From Ophiosphaerella korrae (taxonomy: Eukaryota > Ascomycota > Dothideomycetes > Pleosporales > Phaeosphaeriaceae), in contig JALNQF010000033.1 of assembly GCA_028456385.1 (NCBI GenBank), positions 1-64,000 on the forward strand: a stretch of DNA of 64,000 bases. The letters run 5' to 3'. Positions 35,553 to 45,450 of this stretch are shown here, one piece after another. The notes under the pieces were generated by a model. The model was not told the origin of the DNA. It ran no database searches and was given only the letters and a program-made list of their open reading frames with translations. Numbering within the stretch: the stretch's first letter is position 1; each line of letters opens with the position of its first letter. The position numbers were made by a program, and so were the translations under genes.

Positions 35553-36365
35553 TCATTTTCCTAGCGTCAGGAACAGTCTGTCGCCAATGTCGCCCAACCC
35601 TGGCTTGATCATGCCTTTCTCATCCACGCCCTCGTCGCATCCGCCAACCCAGACCTGGACGCCTTCTTCCCACTCCTCACACGCCTTCCTCAGCCCTCCC
35701 TCGGTAGCCAAAATGGCAACGACAATGATACGCCTGACGCCCCAGTCCTTCAAGGTATCAATGGCAGCACATGCCGTGGCGCCCGTTGCAATGACGGGGT
35801 CGACTATAATGGCGAGTTCAGGGAGGGTGGAATTGGAGCTGGAGGAAGTATGGTAGGGAAGGTTGTTGTAGTACTCGACAGGTTGGAGGGTAGACTTTTC
35901 GCGATACAGGCCGAGATGGTGCACGGGGACTGGGGAGGGGAGGAGGGACGACAGGGCTGGGATCATGGAGAGGCCAGAGCGCAGGATGGGGACGAGAGAT
36001 ATGCTTGCGGGGCTGGGAGAGGTGGTAGTTGTGGTGTAGGTGTAGCCGAGGGGCGATTGGTCCTAGCCGGTTGCAAAGTTACACGTTAACAAAGATCGTC
36101 ATGTTGTGGTAGGGCATGGCATGTGCATCATGCCATATCACAGTCTTTGGTGTGATGGGCTGATGGAGCCATGACTTACGGTGTCTGCCTGTTGGGCGTC
36201 CAAGCCTGCTCCAAGGGCCTCGTACCCCACCATGAGCGCGATTTCATGCACCAGCGTTTGTGCATCTCTGGACCCTGTCGCCGCGGACCGAAGCTGAGAG
36301 AGCTTGGCCTGGAGACATGGGTGGGTGGAAACATGGGCGTTTTTGGGGATGTTGACGGATGCCAT
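35553..36365 (-). CDS. FUR1: Uracil phosphoribosyltransferase
   Basis: Exons (minus) 36365-36180 and 36062-35553, 231 residues; the 117-bp intron (GTAAGT donor, CTAG acceptor) joins AQQADT to DQSPLGYTY. Signatures: LVPILRSGLSMIPAL, GLYREKSTLQPVEYYNNLP, the PRPP loop VDPVIATGATACAAIDTLKD, and the C-terminal uracil-binding GLGDIGDRLF. The enzyme makes UMP from uracil and PRPP in pyrimidine salvage and also converts 5-fluorouracil to its toxic nucleotide, so loss gives 5-FU resistance. A poly-threonine run (TYTTTTTSPSP) sits in the loop after the splice junction. Confidence 0.95.
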
Positions 36366-36871
36366 GGTGGATAATCAAGGGCGTAGCACAAGAAAGCGAG
36401 GCTTCTGTGTTCTGTGCTTTAAGTACGAAGACAGAGGCAGTTTGTGCGTGTGTATATGTGCGTATATGTTTGTGTGTCAGTCTTGGATTTGCTGCGGTGT
36501 GACTGTGCTGTGACAGGCGGTGATAGCCCAAGCTCCAAGCTCTCCCCCCACACTCAGCTATGCAAGTGCCTTTGCTGCCAACAGCGCATGATCCTGGCTC
36601 CACTCCCTTCCCCTAATTCCACCTCGGTTAGGCACATAAAGCTTAACACAACCATCCTTGCGCGTATCGGACAGGAAGGCAGGAACCGCTTTCGCCTATC
36701 CGCACCCTAGATTATTGGATTTCCCTATGCCTCCTCAAACATCTCAGCCCTGCCACTGGGGCTGATATAAGGCAGCGGGCCCCGACGGTGCGCCCCGACT
36801 TCAGCCGCCGTCTCAGTCGCCTTTCTGTGTTGGAGAACGTCCTGGAGCAGTCATCTGACGTCATCCTGCGT
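36366..36871. promoter_or_regulatory. Bidirectional promoter UPRT/FEX
   Basis: 506 bp between head-to-head starts, with a GTGTGTATATGTGCGTATATG-like purine/pyrimidine-alternating tract near 36.44-36.48 kb. Confidence 0.45.
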
Positions 36872-38602
36872 ATGCACAAGAAAGGCCCAATGGCTGCCCA
36901 CAGCAACCACGACAATGACGAAGAGGACACACCCACGAAGCGCGAATCGCACTACAACCAACAACGCTCATCGCTGCGCTCAGACCCATCGTCCAATCCC
37001 CAGCCACGCTCGCGACATAGCAGCAGAAACCATCCTGCCGACTTCGACCTTGATATCAAGTATACGGAACGCGCGGATAGCGACACCCTGCCCTCTCCTC
37101 TCTCGCCTGCACCTTTTGTGCCCTTTTCACGGTCAAGGGCAAGCAGCAATGCGAAGAGTAAAGGCCGCAGTCGTGCAGCAAACACATTCAACGACGTATC
37201 AACAGCAGAACCTTTACCGCACCCACATGACGTCTCTGCACCGCCTCCGATACCTAGGGCAAGAGAGCAGTCGGCAAGAAGAGGAACCATTTCCCCGCCT
37301 TCTCGTGGTGGCTCCAGGACACAACACCGCTCACGACACTCTTCGTTCCTGTTTGGACGGTCAGATCCTCGCAACAGATCTGGATCGCAGCTAGACATAA
37401 CTGCTCTGCCGAGCATGACGAGCAGTGCAGCCCAGGATTCGAAGTTGAACGCATATTCACGCTCAAAGCCCACACCCTCGGCGCGCCGCGCATCACGCCT
37501 AGCAACCGAACTATACATTATCTCGTACCTAATCTTCTTCGCGATATGGGGCACGCTCGCACGTCTAGGTCTCCAAGCGCTGACCTTTTACCCCGGTGCG
37601 CCCGTCATATTTTCGGAACTATGGGCTAATGTCGCAGGCACATTCATTGTTGGATTCTTCGCTGAAGACTGTCGTCTCTTTCGTGCAGAGTGGGGGGACT
37701 ATGGAGAGAGACCGCCCGAACTATCCCATATTCCCATTGAAGACAGACATAGTGACAAAGCGCGCCATGGAAAAGTAAAAAAGACGATTCCCCTCTACAT
37801 TGGCATCGCAACTGGGTTTTGTGGCTCCTTTACCAGTTTCTCAAGCTTTGTCCGCGACGTCTTCCTCGCGTTGGCGAACAATTTACGATCGCCAATTAAC
37901 CATGCGTATCCGACAGACGCTCCTATCCCATTCACTAGTTCTACTGTATCGAGAAATGGCGGATACTCCTTCATGGCAATTTGCGCAGTCATACTACTGA
38001 CCATCAGCACATGCTACTCGGCGCTCAAAGTCGGCGCCCACTTCGCGCTCCTCCTCGACCCCCTCACACCCACTCTCCCCTTCCGATTCTGTCGGCGCAT
38101 CATCGACCCGCTCTTTGTGCTCCTGGGCTGGGGAACCTGGCTCGGCGCCATCCTCCTAGTGATATTTCCGCCCCAGGACGCATGGCGTGGACAAGCGCTA
38201 TTTGCCTGTGTATTCGCGCCCGTAGGATGTTTGTCGCGCTACTACATGTCTGCCATGCTCAATCCGATTCTCCCATCGTTCCCGCTTGGCACTTTCGCTG
38301 TGAACATCTTTGGCACCGCGGTACTGGGCATGGCGTACGATTTACAACGTGTGCCGTTGCAGTTTTCGGGCATCGTCAGTGGCAGCATAGTCGGCTGTCA
38401 GGTCTTACAGGGCATCATGAACGGCTTCTGTGGCGCTTTGACAACGGTAAGCACTTGGATTTTGGAGATCAATACCCTGCGGAAAAGACATGCGTACGTG
38501 TATGCTGCGACGAGTGTAGTTGTGGGATTGGGGCTGCTGACTGTCATTATGGGGAGTGTACGGTGGACGGTTGAGTGGCATGATATTGCTTGTATAGTAT
38601 GA
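36872..38602 (+). CDS. FEX1: Fluoride export protein with two CrcB domains
   Basis: Single exon, 576 residues from ATG 36872 (ATG 36890 is an alternative). Residues 1 to about 210 are polar, Ser/Arg/Pro-rich and probably disordered. Two fused CrcB/Fluc domains follow. Domain 1: IWGTLARLG, LWANVAGTFIVGFF, GIATGFCGSFTSFSSFVRD. Domain 2: APVGCLSRYYMS, FAVNIFGTAVLGMA, GIMNGFCGALTTVSTWILE. Each has the G-x-R, N-x-x-G and GFCG-(S/A)-x-T-(T/S) signature. Eukaryotic FEX proteins are plasma-membrane fluoride channels that protect the cell from environmental fluoride. The long N-terminal extension compared with the yeast protein (about 375 residues) is the main peculiarity. Confidence 0.93.
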   Translation: MHKKGPMAAHSNHDNDEEDTPTKRESHYNQQRSSLRSDPSSNPQPRSRHSSRNHPADFDLDIKYTERADSDTLPSPLSPAPFVPFSRSRASSNAKSKGRSRAANTFNDVSTAEPLPHPHDVSAPPPIPRAREQSARRGTISPPSRGGSRTQHRSRHSSFLFGRSDPRNRSGSQLDITALPSMTSSAAQDSKLNAYSRSKPTPSARRASRLATELYIISYLIFFAIWGTLARLGLQALTFYPGAPVIFSELWANVAGTFIVGFFAEDCRLFRAEWGDYGERPPELSHIPIEDRHSDKARHGKVKKTIPLYIGIATGFCGSFTSFSSFVRDVFLALANNLRSPINHAYPTDAPIPFTSSTVSRNGGYSFMAICAVILLTISTCYSALKVGAHFALLLDPLTPTLPFRFCRRIIDPLFVLLGWGTWLGAILLVIFPPQDAWRGQALFACVFAPVGCLSRYYMSAMLNPILPSFPLGTFAVNIFGTAVLGMAYDLQRVPLQFSGIVSGSIVGCQVLQGIMNGFCGALTTVSTWILEINTLRKRHAYVYAATSVVVGLGLLTVIMGSVRWTVEWHDIACIV

Positions 38603-39019
38603 ACAGGGCTGGGTTGATTAAGTGGTGTTAAGGGCTGGAATTTTGATATAAGGGTTATATGCCGAGATGGCATGTATGGGTGTAAGCTAATAACGGAATA
38701 ACGGAATAACGGATATATGTACGGGAATGTATCTCAGGCGCCATATACCCTACTTGGTACAACGGGTACGATAGAGAGAATAATCAGACGATATTGGTCA
38801 TACCTCGGGTTAAAAAAATGTGAGCTCAAGCATACATGAGTGGCATGATAACACTCCAAGTGTGTAGGCTAGGACAAGCCGTCTGGTATCTACCAACAAC
38901 GTGCTCTTAGAATAACCACGCGAGACGTCTGGCTTACTCGATCATATCGCACCCATCGCTCGCCCTTCATCAAGCGATTTTACTACGTTCAACGCCTTTT
39001 CATGATTTGATCCTTTTAC
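38603..39019. other. Convergent spacer with octamer repeat
   Basis: 3' flanks of FEX and the minus-strand orphan. Three exact copies of AATAACGG lie in tandem at 38689-38712; otherwise nothing recognised. Confidence 0.7.
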
Positions 39020-40015
39020 CTACTTTTTCAACCTTGCTCCTTCTTGACCGTCCCGGCTCCTCATTCCATCACCATCTATACTGTCATGCTGTTCTTCTAG
39101 ACCGTTCCATTTATCACCATCAACTAAACCCATGCTGCCCCTCTCGTTATCCACCACCTCACCCTCACTCACTATACCCATTCCATCAATCGACAGACTA
39201 TGTTGATAAAAGCGCACACGCTTCGGCACCGGCCTAGCGTCCTTTGCGAGTTCGCAGCGACAAAAAATGGGAATGGGCTGGCGGTCCGGCACCTCGGCCC
39301 TTTGAATCCTGGGAGTAAAGTACTTTTCAGTGTAGTCGCGTTCCCCGGCGTAGACTAATTTATATTCTTGGCTGCCGGTGATGCGAAGGCCTTGAGCGTC
39401 TTCGATCAAGTAGCCAGCGGTTACGGCGTCTTCAATGTCTTCTACCTTCATGGCAGAATACCAGAAGGCAGATTCTTTATATAGAGCATCATCACGGAAA
39501 ATCCAGGGGTGGGGAAGGGGGACGTGTTGCGAATCTTGGGGGAATATGGACCAGGGATATTCAATCCGCTTGGTTGGACGACGGCCTCCACGCCTCTGCC
39601 AAAGCTTCCTTGTATCGGCTGGTGGGTGGTACTTGGTCTGTTTAGTAGGTGGTGCTATTGGTTTGGGAGCTGACGCATCCCTGGGTGCGAACAGTTGGTG
39701 TGGATACAACGGGCGACCCACGACTCTTGTTTCCATTTCAGCAGCATGGTTGCATTCTGCTGGGCCCGTGTCTTCATCTTGCTTGAACAGCAGATACTTA
39801 CCGTTGGCGGTCCAGAAGAGACCGACTCTATCTTCGGTGATGTGGCCGTTAGTAGCGAGGGTTTCAAAGGCAGTCCTACAACATCTCTCGAGAGCGCCAG
39901 GCGTGCTTTTACTGTAACGGGCATCAGGAGAGAAGGTCCATGGTGTCGGCAAAGGGGTTATCTCGACTGGGTCTTCGCGGACCATGGGGCGTGGGGGCGG
40001 GAGAGCGTGAAGCAT
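39020..40015 (-). CDS. Unknown protein with an internally duplicated domain
   Basis: Single exon of 331 residues from ATG 40015 (MLHALPPPRPMVRE); the frame extends further upstream but without an ATG. I recognise no family. Two segments look like copies of one domain: PLPTPWTFSPDARYSKSTPG, ending in GHITEDRVGLFWTANGKYLL, and PLPHPWIFRDDALYKESAFW, ending in GYLIEDAQGLRITGSQEYKL. They share PLPxPWxF, DAxY, an E-rich helix with small residues, G(H/Y)(I/L)xED, and GxxxYxL. A basic linker (KLWQRRGGRRPTKRIEYPW) separates them. The C-terminal 80 residues are polar. No signal peptide or membrane segment; probably intracellular. Head-to-head with DOT1, which gives no functional hint by itself. Confidence 0.7.
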   Translation of the reverse strand: MLHALPPPRPMVREDPVEITPLPTPWTFSPDARYSKSTPGALERCCRTAFETLATNGHITEDRVGLFWTANGKYLLFKQDEDTGPAECNHAAEMETRVVGRPLYPHQLFAPRDASAPKPIAPPTKQTKYHPPADTRKLWQRRGGRRPTKRIEYPWSIFPQDSQHVPLPHPWIFRDDALYKESAFWYSAMKVEDIEDAVTAGYLIEDAQGLRITGSQEYKLVYAGERDYTEKYFTPRIQRAEVPDRQPIPIFCRCELAKDARPVPKRVRFYQHSLSIDGMGIVSEGEVVDNERGSMGLVDGDKWNGLEEQHDSIDGDGMRSRDGQEGARLKK

Positions 40016-40470
40016 GGGGTATGGTGACACTGAGCACGTGCCGTCTAGACTCACAAGGTGAATGGAACGGGCAGACGATGGGGGTCTATAGTGGAAGCAG
40101 GTGGTGGGTAGAGGAAGGGTGCGGAAGAGAAAGCAGGGAAAGTAGCATCATGGTGGGGTGATATAGGGGAGTGTGATGCAAGAGCACGTGGAAGGGCGAG
40201 AGCAGAAGGCCGCAGGGAAGAGGCTACGGCACCTGTCCCGCCCCCTGTCGGTGCAGTGGCGTCGAATGGCGTGCAGGCGTCGGGGACAGGCAGAGCAGTC
40301 ACGACTTCGACGATTGCGCGTGCAACTGCCCTGCCCGTATCGATTGGCTGCCAGGGCTGACGGTCTTGTTCCTGTTCTTATTCTCATTCATGTTCTCCTT
40401 TGACCTTGCTGCCTATTCCTCTGCCACCTGCTGCCCTTCTCCGCTCCCCGTCACGCCTCCCGTTGCCGTC
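40016..40470. promoter_or_regulatory. Bidirectional promoter orphan/DOT1
   Basis: 455 bp between the two starts; no TATA box recognised. Frames through it lack an early ATG compatible with DOT1 homologues. Confidence 0.45.
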
Positions 40471-42012
40471 ATGTTTCTCAGTGCCAACAAGCCAAAGATT
40501 CGCACCAAGACCGTCACCGTCAAGAAAGCGCCCACCGCCACCGCCACCACCACGCCTACCGCACCGCATTCACGGCCACTGCCCTCACGACAGGCCTCAC
40601 GCCCGCCCACCAGCCGCTATCAGGTCACCGCGCCCGCCCAGACAAAGTCACGAGACGCCACGCGACGGACGCTGGCCGTGTCGCAGGTGCAGAAGCGCAA
40701 GGTCTCGCCAAGCACACCGCAGTGGGCAAGCAGCGACGATGAGAGCGAAGAGGACGACGACCGCCTGGGCAAGAAGCGCAAGACTCGCCCTGCTAGCAGC
40801 AGCTCCGAGCCCATGAGCCTGAACCGCACCCTCGAGCCGGACTTGAGCAGGCGCATACGCATACGAGAGCCCCTCCCAAACGGGTCGGCCAGCACCGCGA
40901 CGGAGAAGAGGAAGCGCGAGAATGGCAAGCCGGAGAAGAAGACGGAGAAGAAGAGAGCTGGCTTGCTGCAGGGTCTCGCCATGTCAGCAGGCAACGAGGC
41001 CAAGAACTACAAGGCTGCCTTTCCTGCCTGTGAGGAGAACCCAGTGCTGGAGCTGCAATACCCCAGCCCCTCACAGCCAGAAGAGTTCGAGGCCGTCAGC
41101 CCGCTCGACGCCCAAGAGGGCTACAGCCCGCTGGAAGACATATATTTCTGCATCGAGGAAATAATACAGCACTACCTGCCGCCTGACCTTGTAACCGGGC
41201 TGTCGTCCGACACCGAAGGCACTGTCCGCCTCCTCAAGCGCGCCGTATCCAAAAACTCTCCCCAGGACTTCCAGGCCGAGCTTACCAAATTCAACGCCCT
41301 GATCAAAGACCGACTTGACGATGGCACAATACCCCGCATCATGGACGAAATGCACGCCATACCCCTCAGCTTGGTCAAGCGCATCACAGCCCAGAGCTAC
41401 AACCGCATCGTCTCGCCCCAAGCCCACCGTCTACGCAAAGTCAAAGGCAAAGAAACCACATACGGCGAGCTCCTCACGCCCTTTGTGCACAAAATCTTCC
41501 AACAAACCGGCCTCAACTCGACCCACGTCTTCGTAGACCTCGGCTCCGGCGTTGGCAACGTCGTCCTCCAAGCCGCCCTCCAAACCGGCGCAGAAAGCTG
41601 GGGCATCGAAAAGATGCCCTTGGCCGCCAGCCTGGGCTCGCAACAAGCCACGGAGCTCCAAGCCCGCGCCCGCCTCTGGAACATCCACCTCGGCGCCATT
41701 CACTTGCTCGCCGGCGACTTTCTCGAAACCCCCGCCATCGACGCTGTCCTGCGCCGCGCCGACGTCGTTCTCGTCAACAACAAGGTCTTTGGTGAGAAGC
41801 TTAACAATGACCTATTGCAAAAATTTCTCGACCTCAAGGATGGGTGCAAGGTGGTTAGTCTTGAGAGCTTTGGCGGCGGCGCGAAGCAGGGGGTGAGGCA
41901 TGAGCAGGCGATTGCGGGGCTGTTTGATGAGGAGAGGCATGAGAGTGGAACTTTTAGCGTGAGTTGGGCGGGTGAGAGTGTCGAGTATTTTATTGCGACC
42001 AAGGCGCGGTGA
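40471..42012 (+). CDS. DOT1: Histone H3 lysine-79 methyltransferase DOT1
   Basis: Single exon, 513 residues from ATG 40471 (MFLSANKPKIRTKTVTVKKA); the longer upstream frame is hydrophobic and looks like promoter DNA. Residues 1 to about 190 are basic and disordered (KKRKTRP, KRKRENGKPEKKTEKKR), as in yeast Dot1, where this part binds DNA and the nucleosome. The catalytic domain has the D1 loop (TYGELLTPFVHKIFQ), motif I VFVDLGSGVGNVVLQAAL for SAM, GIEKM, and the NNKVFGEKLNNDL motif near the lysine channel. It mono- to trimethylates H3K79 without a SET domain and affects telomeric silencing and the DNA-damage checkpoint. Confidence 0.95.
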   Translation: MFLSANKPKIRTKTVTVKKAPTATATTTPTAPHSRPLPSRQASRPPTSRYQVTAPAQTKSRDATRRTLAVSQVQKRKVSPSTPQWASSDDESEEDDDRLGKKRKTRPASSSSEPMSLNRTLEPDLSRRIRIREPLPNGSASTATEKRKRENGKPEKKTEKKRAGLLQGLAMSAGNEAKNYKAAFPACEENPVLELQYPSPSQPEEFEAVSPLDAQEGYSPLEDIYFCIEEIIQHYLPPDLVTGLSSDTEGTVRLLKRAVSKNSPQDFQAELTKFNALIKDRLDDGTIPRIMDEMHAIPLSLVKRITAQSYNRIVSPQAHRLRKVKGKETTYGELLTPFVHKIFQQTGLNSTHVFVDLGSGVGNVVLQAALQTGAESWGIEKMPLAASLGSQQATELQARARLWNIHLGAIHLLAGDFLETPAIDAVLRRADVVLVNNKVFGEKLNNDLLQKFLDLKDGCKVVSLESFGGGAKQGVRHEQAIAGLFDEERHESGTFSVSWAGESVEYFIATKAR

Positions 42013-42101
42013 GGGGGGGCTGAAGGGGAGGGGGTTGTTGCATAGCATAGTTTAGTTTAGTATAGCACAGAGGTGTACGGCAAGCATTCTTGGGGTGGGA
42101 T

Positions 42102-42124
42102 TGGCATGGCATGGCATGGCATGG
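42102..42124. repeat. TGGCA pentanucleotide microsatellite
   Basis: About 4.6 perfect tandem copies of TGGCA, about 90 bp past the DOT1 stop codon. Confidence 0.9.
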
Positions 42125-42459
42125 ATCGGCTTTTGTATAAATACCCCTTTTGGAATTGTGTAAAGCAATATAACATACTAGCTGCCTCGGATGGAGTCAG
42201 CATCACAGAGAATAGTTCATCAGGAGATATTGATTTGTGAGTTGATTCCATTTTGTCCATTATGCTCTCACCCTATTGTCCCATCTCACGCTTATAGACC
42301 ATATATACGAAGCACAAACAACCAGTACAATCCCACACATTGCACCCTGTATCCCATCCAACTCGGCAAATTACCCACCCCATCCTAAATATGCAACCGC
42401 CATGCCCTGACCCAATTTTGTTGTTAAATTATACCCATTTCCAAATCAAATCCCGCCCA

Positions 42460-42488
42460 CCCCCCCCCCCCCCCCCAAAAAAAAAAAA
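42460..42488. repeat. Poly-C/poly-A homopolymer junction
   Basis: Seventeen C residues run directly into twelve A residues in the convergent spacer. Long C homopolymers are often mis-sized in assemblies, so the exact length is uncertain. Confidence 0.85.
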
Positions 42489-42665
42489 GCCGACCATGGT
42501 CGCTGATATACATGAATCTCTAATAAGATGAAAGGAATGTGGTTGGGTATCTTGAAAAAGAGCGTGATATGCTATGCTAAAGCCAAAATATGCAGAAAAG
42601 GAAAATCGTGTACGGGCGTTATAGAAGAGCAAAAACGAAAGGGTTCGATGGAGGATATGTAAGTC

Positions 42666-43634
42666 TCAAACGAATAGGGCGAGAGCACCACCTGCGAGCA
42701 TGTAGCCCAAGGCATAATTCTTAGCTGCGGCAGCGTTGGGTTGGAGACCTGGTCGAACGTTGGACGGAGTTGGATTGCCTTGGGTGGGGGTAGGCTGAGC
42801 ATCTACATATTCGAAGGTTGTGATAGTGCTTGGTTTGCCGTCGGCGCCAGTGGTTGTAATGAGTTTGAGAGAGCTGATTTTTCCGGCATTCGGGGTGTAG
42901 GTTGTCAGGAAGGTGCGGCCTTGGCCATCTGTCTCAGTGCGCACTTCGTTGGCGGTTGGGGCGAATTGTGCAGCAGATGTAGTGACAGTGGTACGACCCT
43001 GGGCATCAGTTGTGGTCTGGATGATGGCAGGTCGGTTCTCGGTGGTTGTGACGGTCTGGCCTCGCGAGTTGGTGCCGACAATGGTCACAGGGACTGAAGC
43101 AGTAACCTGGCTGAGGATGGAGCTGGTCTGGACAATAGTCTGGCCCTGGGAATTGACTGTGGTCTGCTGGATGTTGATAATGACAGCGCGTTCGGCGGAT
43201 GACGGAGGCGGCGGGTTGCTGCTAGCTGGGGGCGGAGGATTGCTGCTGCGTGGAGGCTGCTGAACAGAGGTAGAGGGTGGAGGTGGAGGTGGAGGGGTGG
43301 CGACTGTGCTGTTGGACGGGGTCTGGCGTTTCTTCAAGTCCTGGACGGCAGCCACAATGAGTTTGGTAGCAAGAGCCGGGTTCTTGGCGTGGACATGCTC
43401 GACGCCGTGGTGGTGCGACTCGAAGACGCCGTCCTTGAAGTCCTTGAGCCCGTTGAGAGCAGCTTGCAGCGATTCTTCGGGCAGGGCATTGAGCAAGTCG
43501 TGGAAGGCTTCCTGTGCATTGGCGTAGATTGGCCTGGGCTGAGCGACATCCTTGGTCGGGGAGGCAGGCTCGTCAGCGAAGACTGTGCCCAAGAGAGGCA
43601 GGGTCAGGAGGGCCAGGCTGCCGAATGAACGCAT
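42666..43634 (-). CDS. GPI-anchored Ser/Thr/Pro-rich cell-wall protein
   Basis: Single exon, 322 residues. Signal peptide MRSFGSLALLTLPLLGTVFA, then a folded-looking region of about 85 residues (FHDLLNALPEESLQAAL, GVFESHHHGVEHVHA) ending at a dibasic KKR. A polyproline block (PPPPPPPS, NPPPPASSNPPPP) follows, then a threonine-rich part with diverged repeats of the type TD(A/G)QGRT..TT. The C-terminus has small residues (PNAAAAKNYA) before a hydrophobic tail without basic residues (GYMLAGGALALFV), the classical GPI signal. The protein is probably O-glycosylated and covalently attached to the wall. No enzyme domain seen; structural or adhesive role is inference. Confidence 0.88.
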   Translation of the reverse strand: MRSFGSLALLTLPLLGTVFADEPASPTKDVAQPRPIYANAQEAFHDLLNALPEESLQAALNGLKDFKDGVFESHHHGVEHVHAKNPALATKLIVAAVQDLKKRQTPSNSTVATPPPPPPPSTSVQQPPRSSNPPPPASSNPPPPSSAERAVIINIQQTTVNSQGQTIVQTSSILSQVTASVPVTIVGTNSRGQTVTTTENRPAIIQTTTDAQGRTTVTTSAAQFAPTANEVRTETDGQGRTFLTTYTPNAGKISSLKLITTTGADGKPSTITTFEYVDAQPTPTQGNPTPSNVRPGLQPNAAAAKNYALGYMLAGGALALFV

Positions 43635-45450
43635 AGCGATGGGATGGAAGGCGGTCTAGGAGTGGATTCGTGGATTCTTGGATTCGTCGTAACTCGTAAA
43701 GGACGCGACAGGGGAAGCGAGGGCGCAGTTCTTAACGGAGAAAGAAAGCGAAAGCTAAACAAGTCAGAAAGCAGAAAGCGAGGCCATGACGAACTCTCCT
43801 TCTCCCTTTTGTGCAAGGGAAGGAGCTGAGGGCTATAAGACAGAGAACAGGATAGAATAGGACAGGATAGAACATGACAGACTGGACAGGGCTGGGCCAG
43901 GCTGACGGGACCGCGGTTGTTAGACGTCGCTTACTTACCTAGGACACCAGCACCAGGCACCCAATCCACGGCACGAACGAGTGTATGTAGAAGAAAGCAA
44001 TCGCCAAGGTAGCGAGTGTGCAGTGTGAGAGAATCTGTGCAGACAATAGACGGGCAGGAATTCCAGGCGCGAGACGCTGAGGCAAATACGCAGACCTTAA
44101 GGCCATGGGCCATGCACCACCACACAGCCCTCAGGTCAACACGAGCATCAGACCCGCATTTTGCCTTCGCCTCCAAAACCCACGCACCCTGGCCCTCCCA
44201 GACAAGCCTAGTCTGCATTTTTGCCGACCAGCATGCCATAAACTCCGATCCAACTGACAACAAGTCCCATCATGCTTGGGACATAGCCATGGCCCTCGCC
44301 CAAACAGGCTGACATGCCCGAAACATCACCTGCAACACCCGGCTTCTTTTGCCTGAGGGCACGCGTGAAACCAAGGCCCAGACACTGCCAAAGCTGCCAT
44401 GCCCGTCGCAGGACGTCATACGTGGACCGTCCACGCTGAAACAATAAACTGAACGATGCACGAATAGCCTCAAGTGGCGCGAGTGCCACTTCGCTACACT
44501 CTCTAGACATTCCTTATCGTGTTTCCAGCCGCACCGCGACTCTGGCCAAACTCCTCTTCCCCCCCATCAGCCCAATCGCCTTCCTCATCCAGTCGTATAA
44601 ATAGCATCCCCCCCCTCCCCCCCCCCCACATCACGCATCTCGCAGCGCTAGGTCAGACACCATGCAGCACATCCAAAACTCGGCCAATAAGGCAAGGGAT
44701 GCGGAGAGTACGGACTGGCTAGGCACACGTCGCTTTGTTGTGTTTCTCGCCACACAAAACCAGTCTAGTGCAAAACAGTTCCGGCTTTTGCGGCACCGCG
44801 ACACCTGTCACGAAAACCAACCAACACACGTCCCAACTTGGTGCTCCACTTCTTGAGTCTTCGTCATCGTCGTCTTTGTGCAAACTTTAGTCGCGTCACA
44901 TCGTGTCATCTTGAGACTACTGATGCTGGGCCTCGACATAGTACCGGTAGACCTCTAGCATGAACTCCATGCTGTCAGACGATGTCGTGATTGGATGCTA
45001 GCCATGACTACCTGACGCTGACTTGCAGATACGCCGCTGACCATTACCTCGCCCGACCCTACTCCCCTCTCAACTACGTGGAAGTGGCCCCATGAGCCGT
45101 GCTTCAAAATAAGCACACACCACTTGCCGTCACTCCCTAGTCCAATCTTTCAACGGCATGTCAAATATCAGGAAATCCATGAGATTACTATTACTACTAC
45201 CAACCTTTTGCTATTCCTTTGTTGCTTGGTTTCAAGACCGCAAAAAATGATTCTCGCTCAGTGCTGTATTCAAAATACTGCCCAGTTCAACACATACATA
45301 ATTACGCCTTTTGCCTCGACCCTTGACAGGCATTGAGCCTTCACCTCTACCCAGGCACCCCCCAATATTCACTTCCCATGGCCTCCTTACCCAATTGTTC
45401 ATCTTCACTAAACTTCAATGTACTACAGATACTATTCACAAGCCCCACAT
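43635..45450. other. 1.8-kb region, at most a tiny gene
   Basis: Mostly unsupported frames. A TATAAATAG at 44596 stands 66 bp before ATG 44662 (context GACACCATG), which opens 64 codons beginning MQHIQNSANKARDAEST without recognisable domain; a small gene or leader there is possible but unproven. A C-rich tract lies between them. Repeats of the ACAGGATAGAA type occur near 43.85 kb. Confidence 0.4.

Larger units (their letters stand above)
42013..42665. other. Convergent spacer between DOT1 and the GPI-protein gene
   Basis: 3' flanks with two simple repeats listed separately; no gene seen. Confidence 0.6.

Noticed and set aside
40366..40470. Hydrophobic N-terminal extension of DOT1
   Set aside because: Would give a nuclear enzyme a membrane-like start; ATG 40471 begins the usual basic N-terminus.
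44662..44856. 64-codon frame behind a TATA box
   Set aside because: Promising promoter context, but no recognisable product or splice evidence; mentioned only in the intergenic note.
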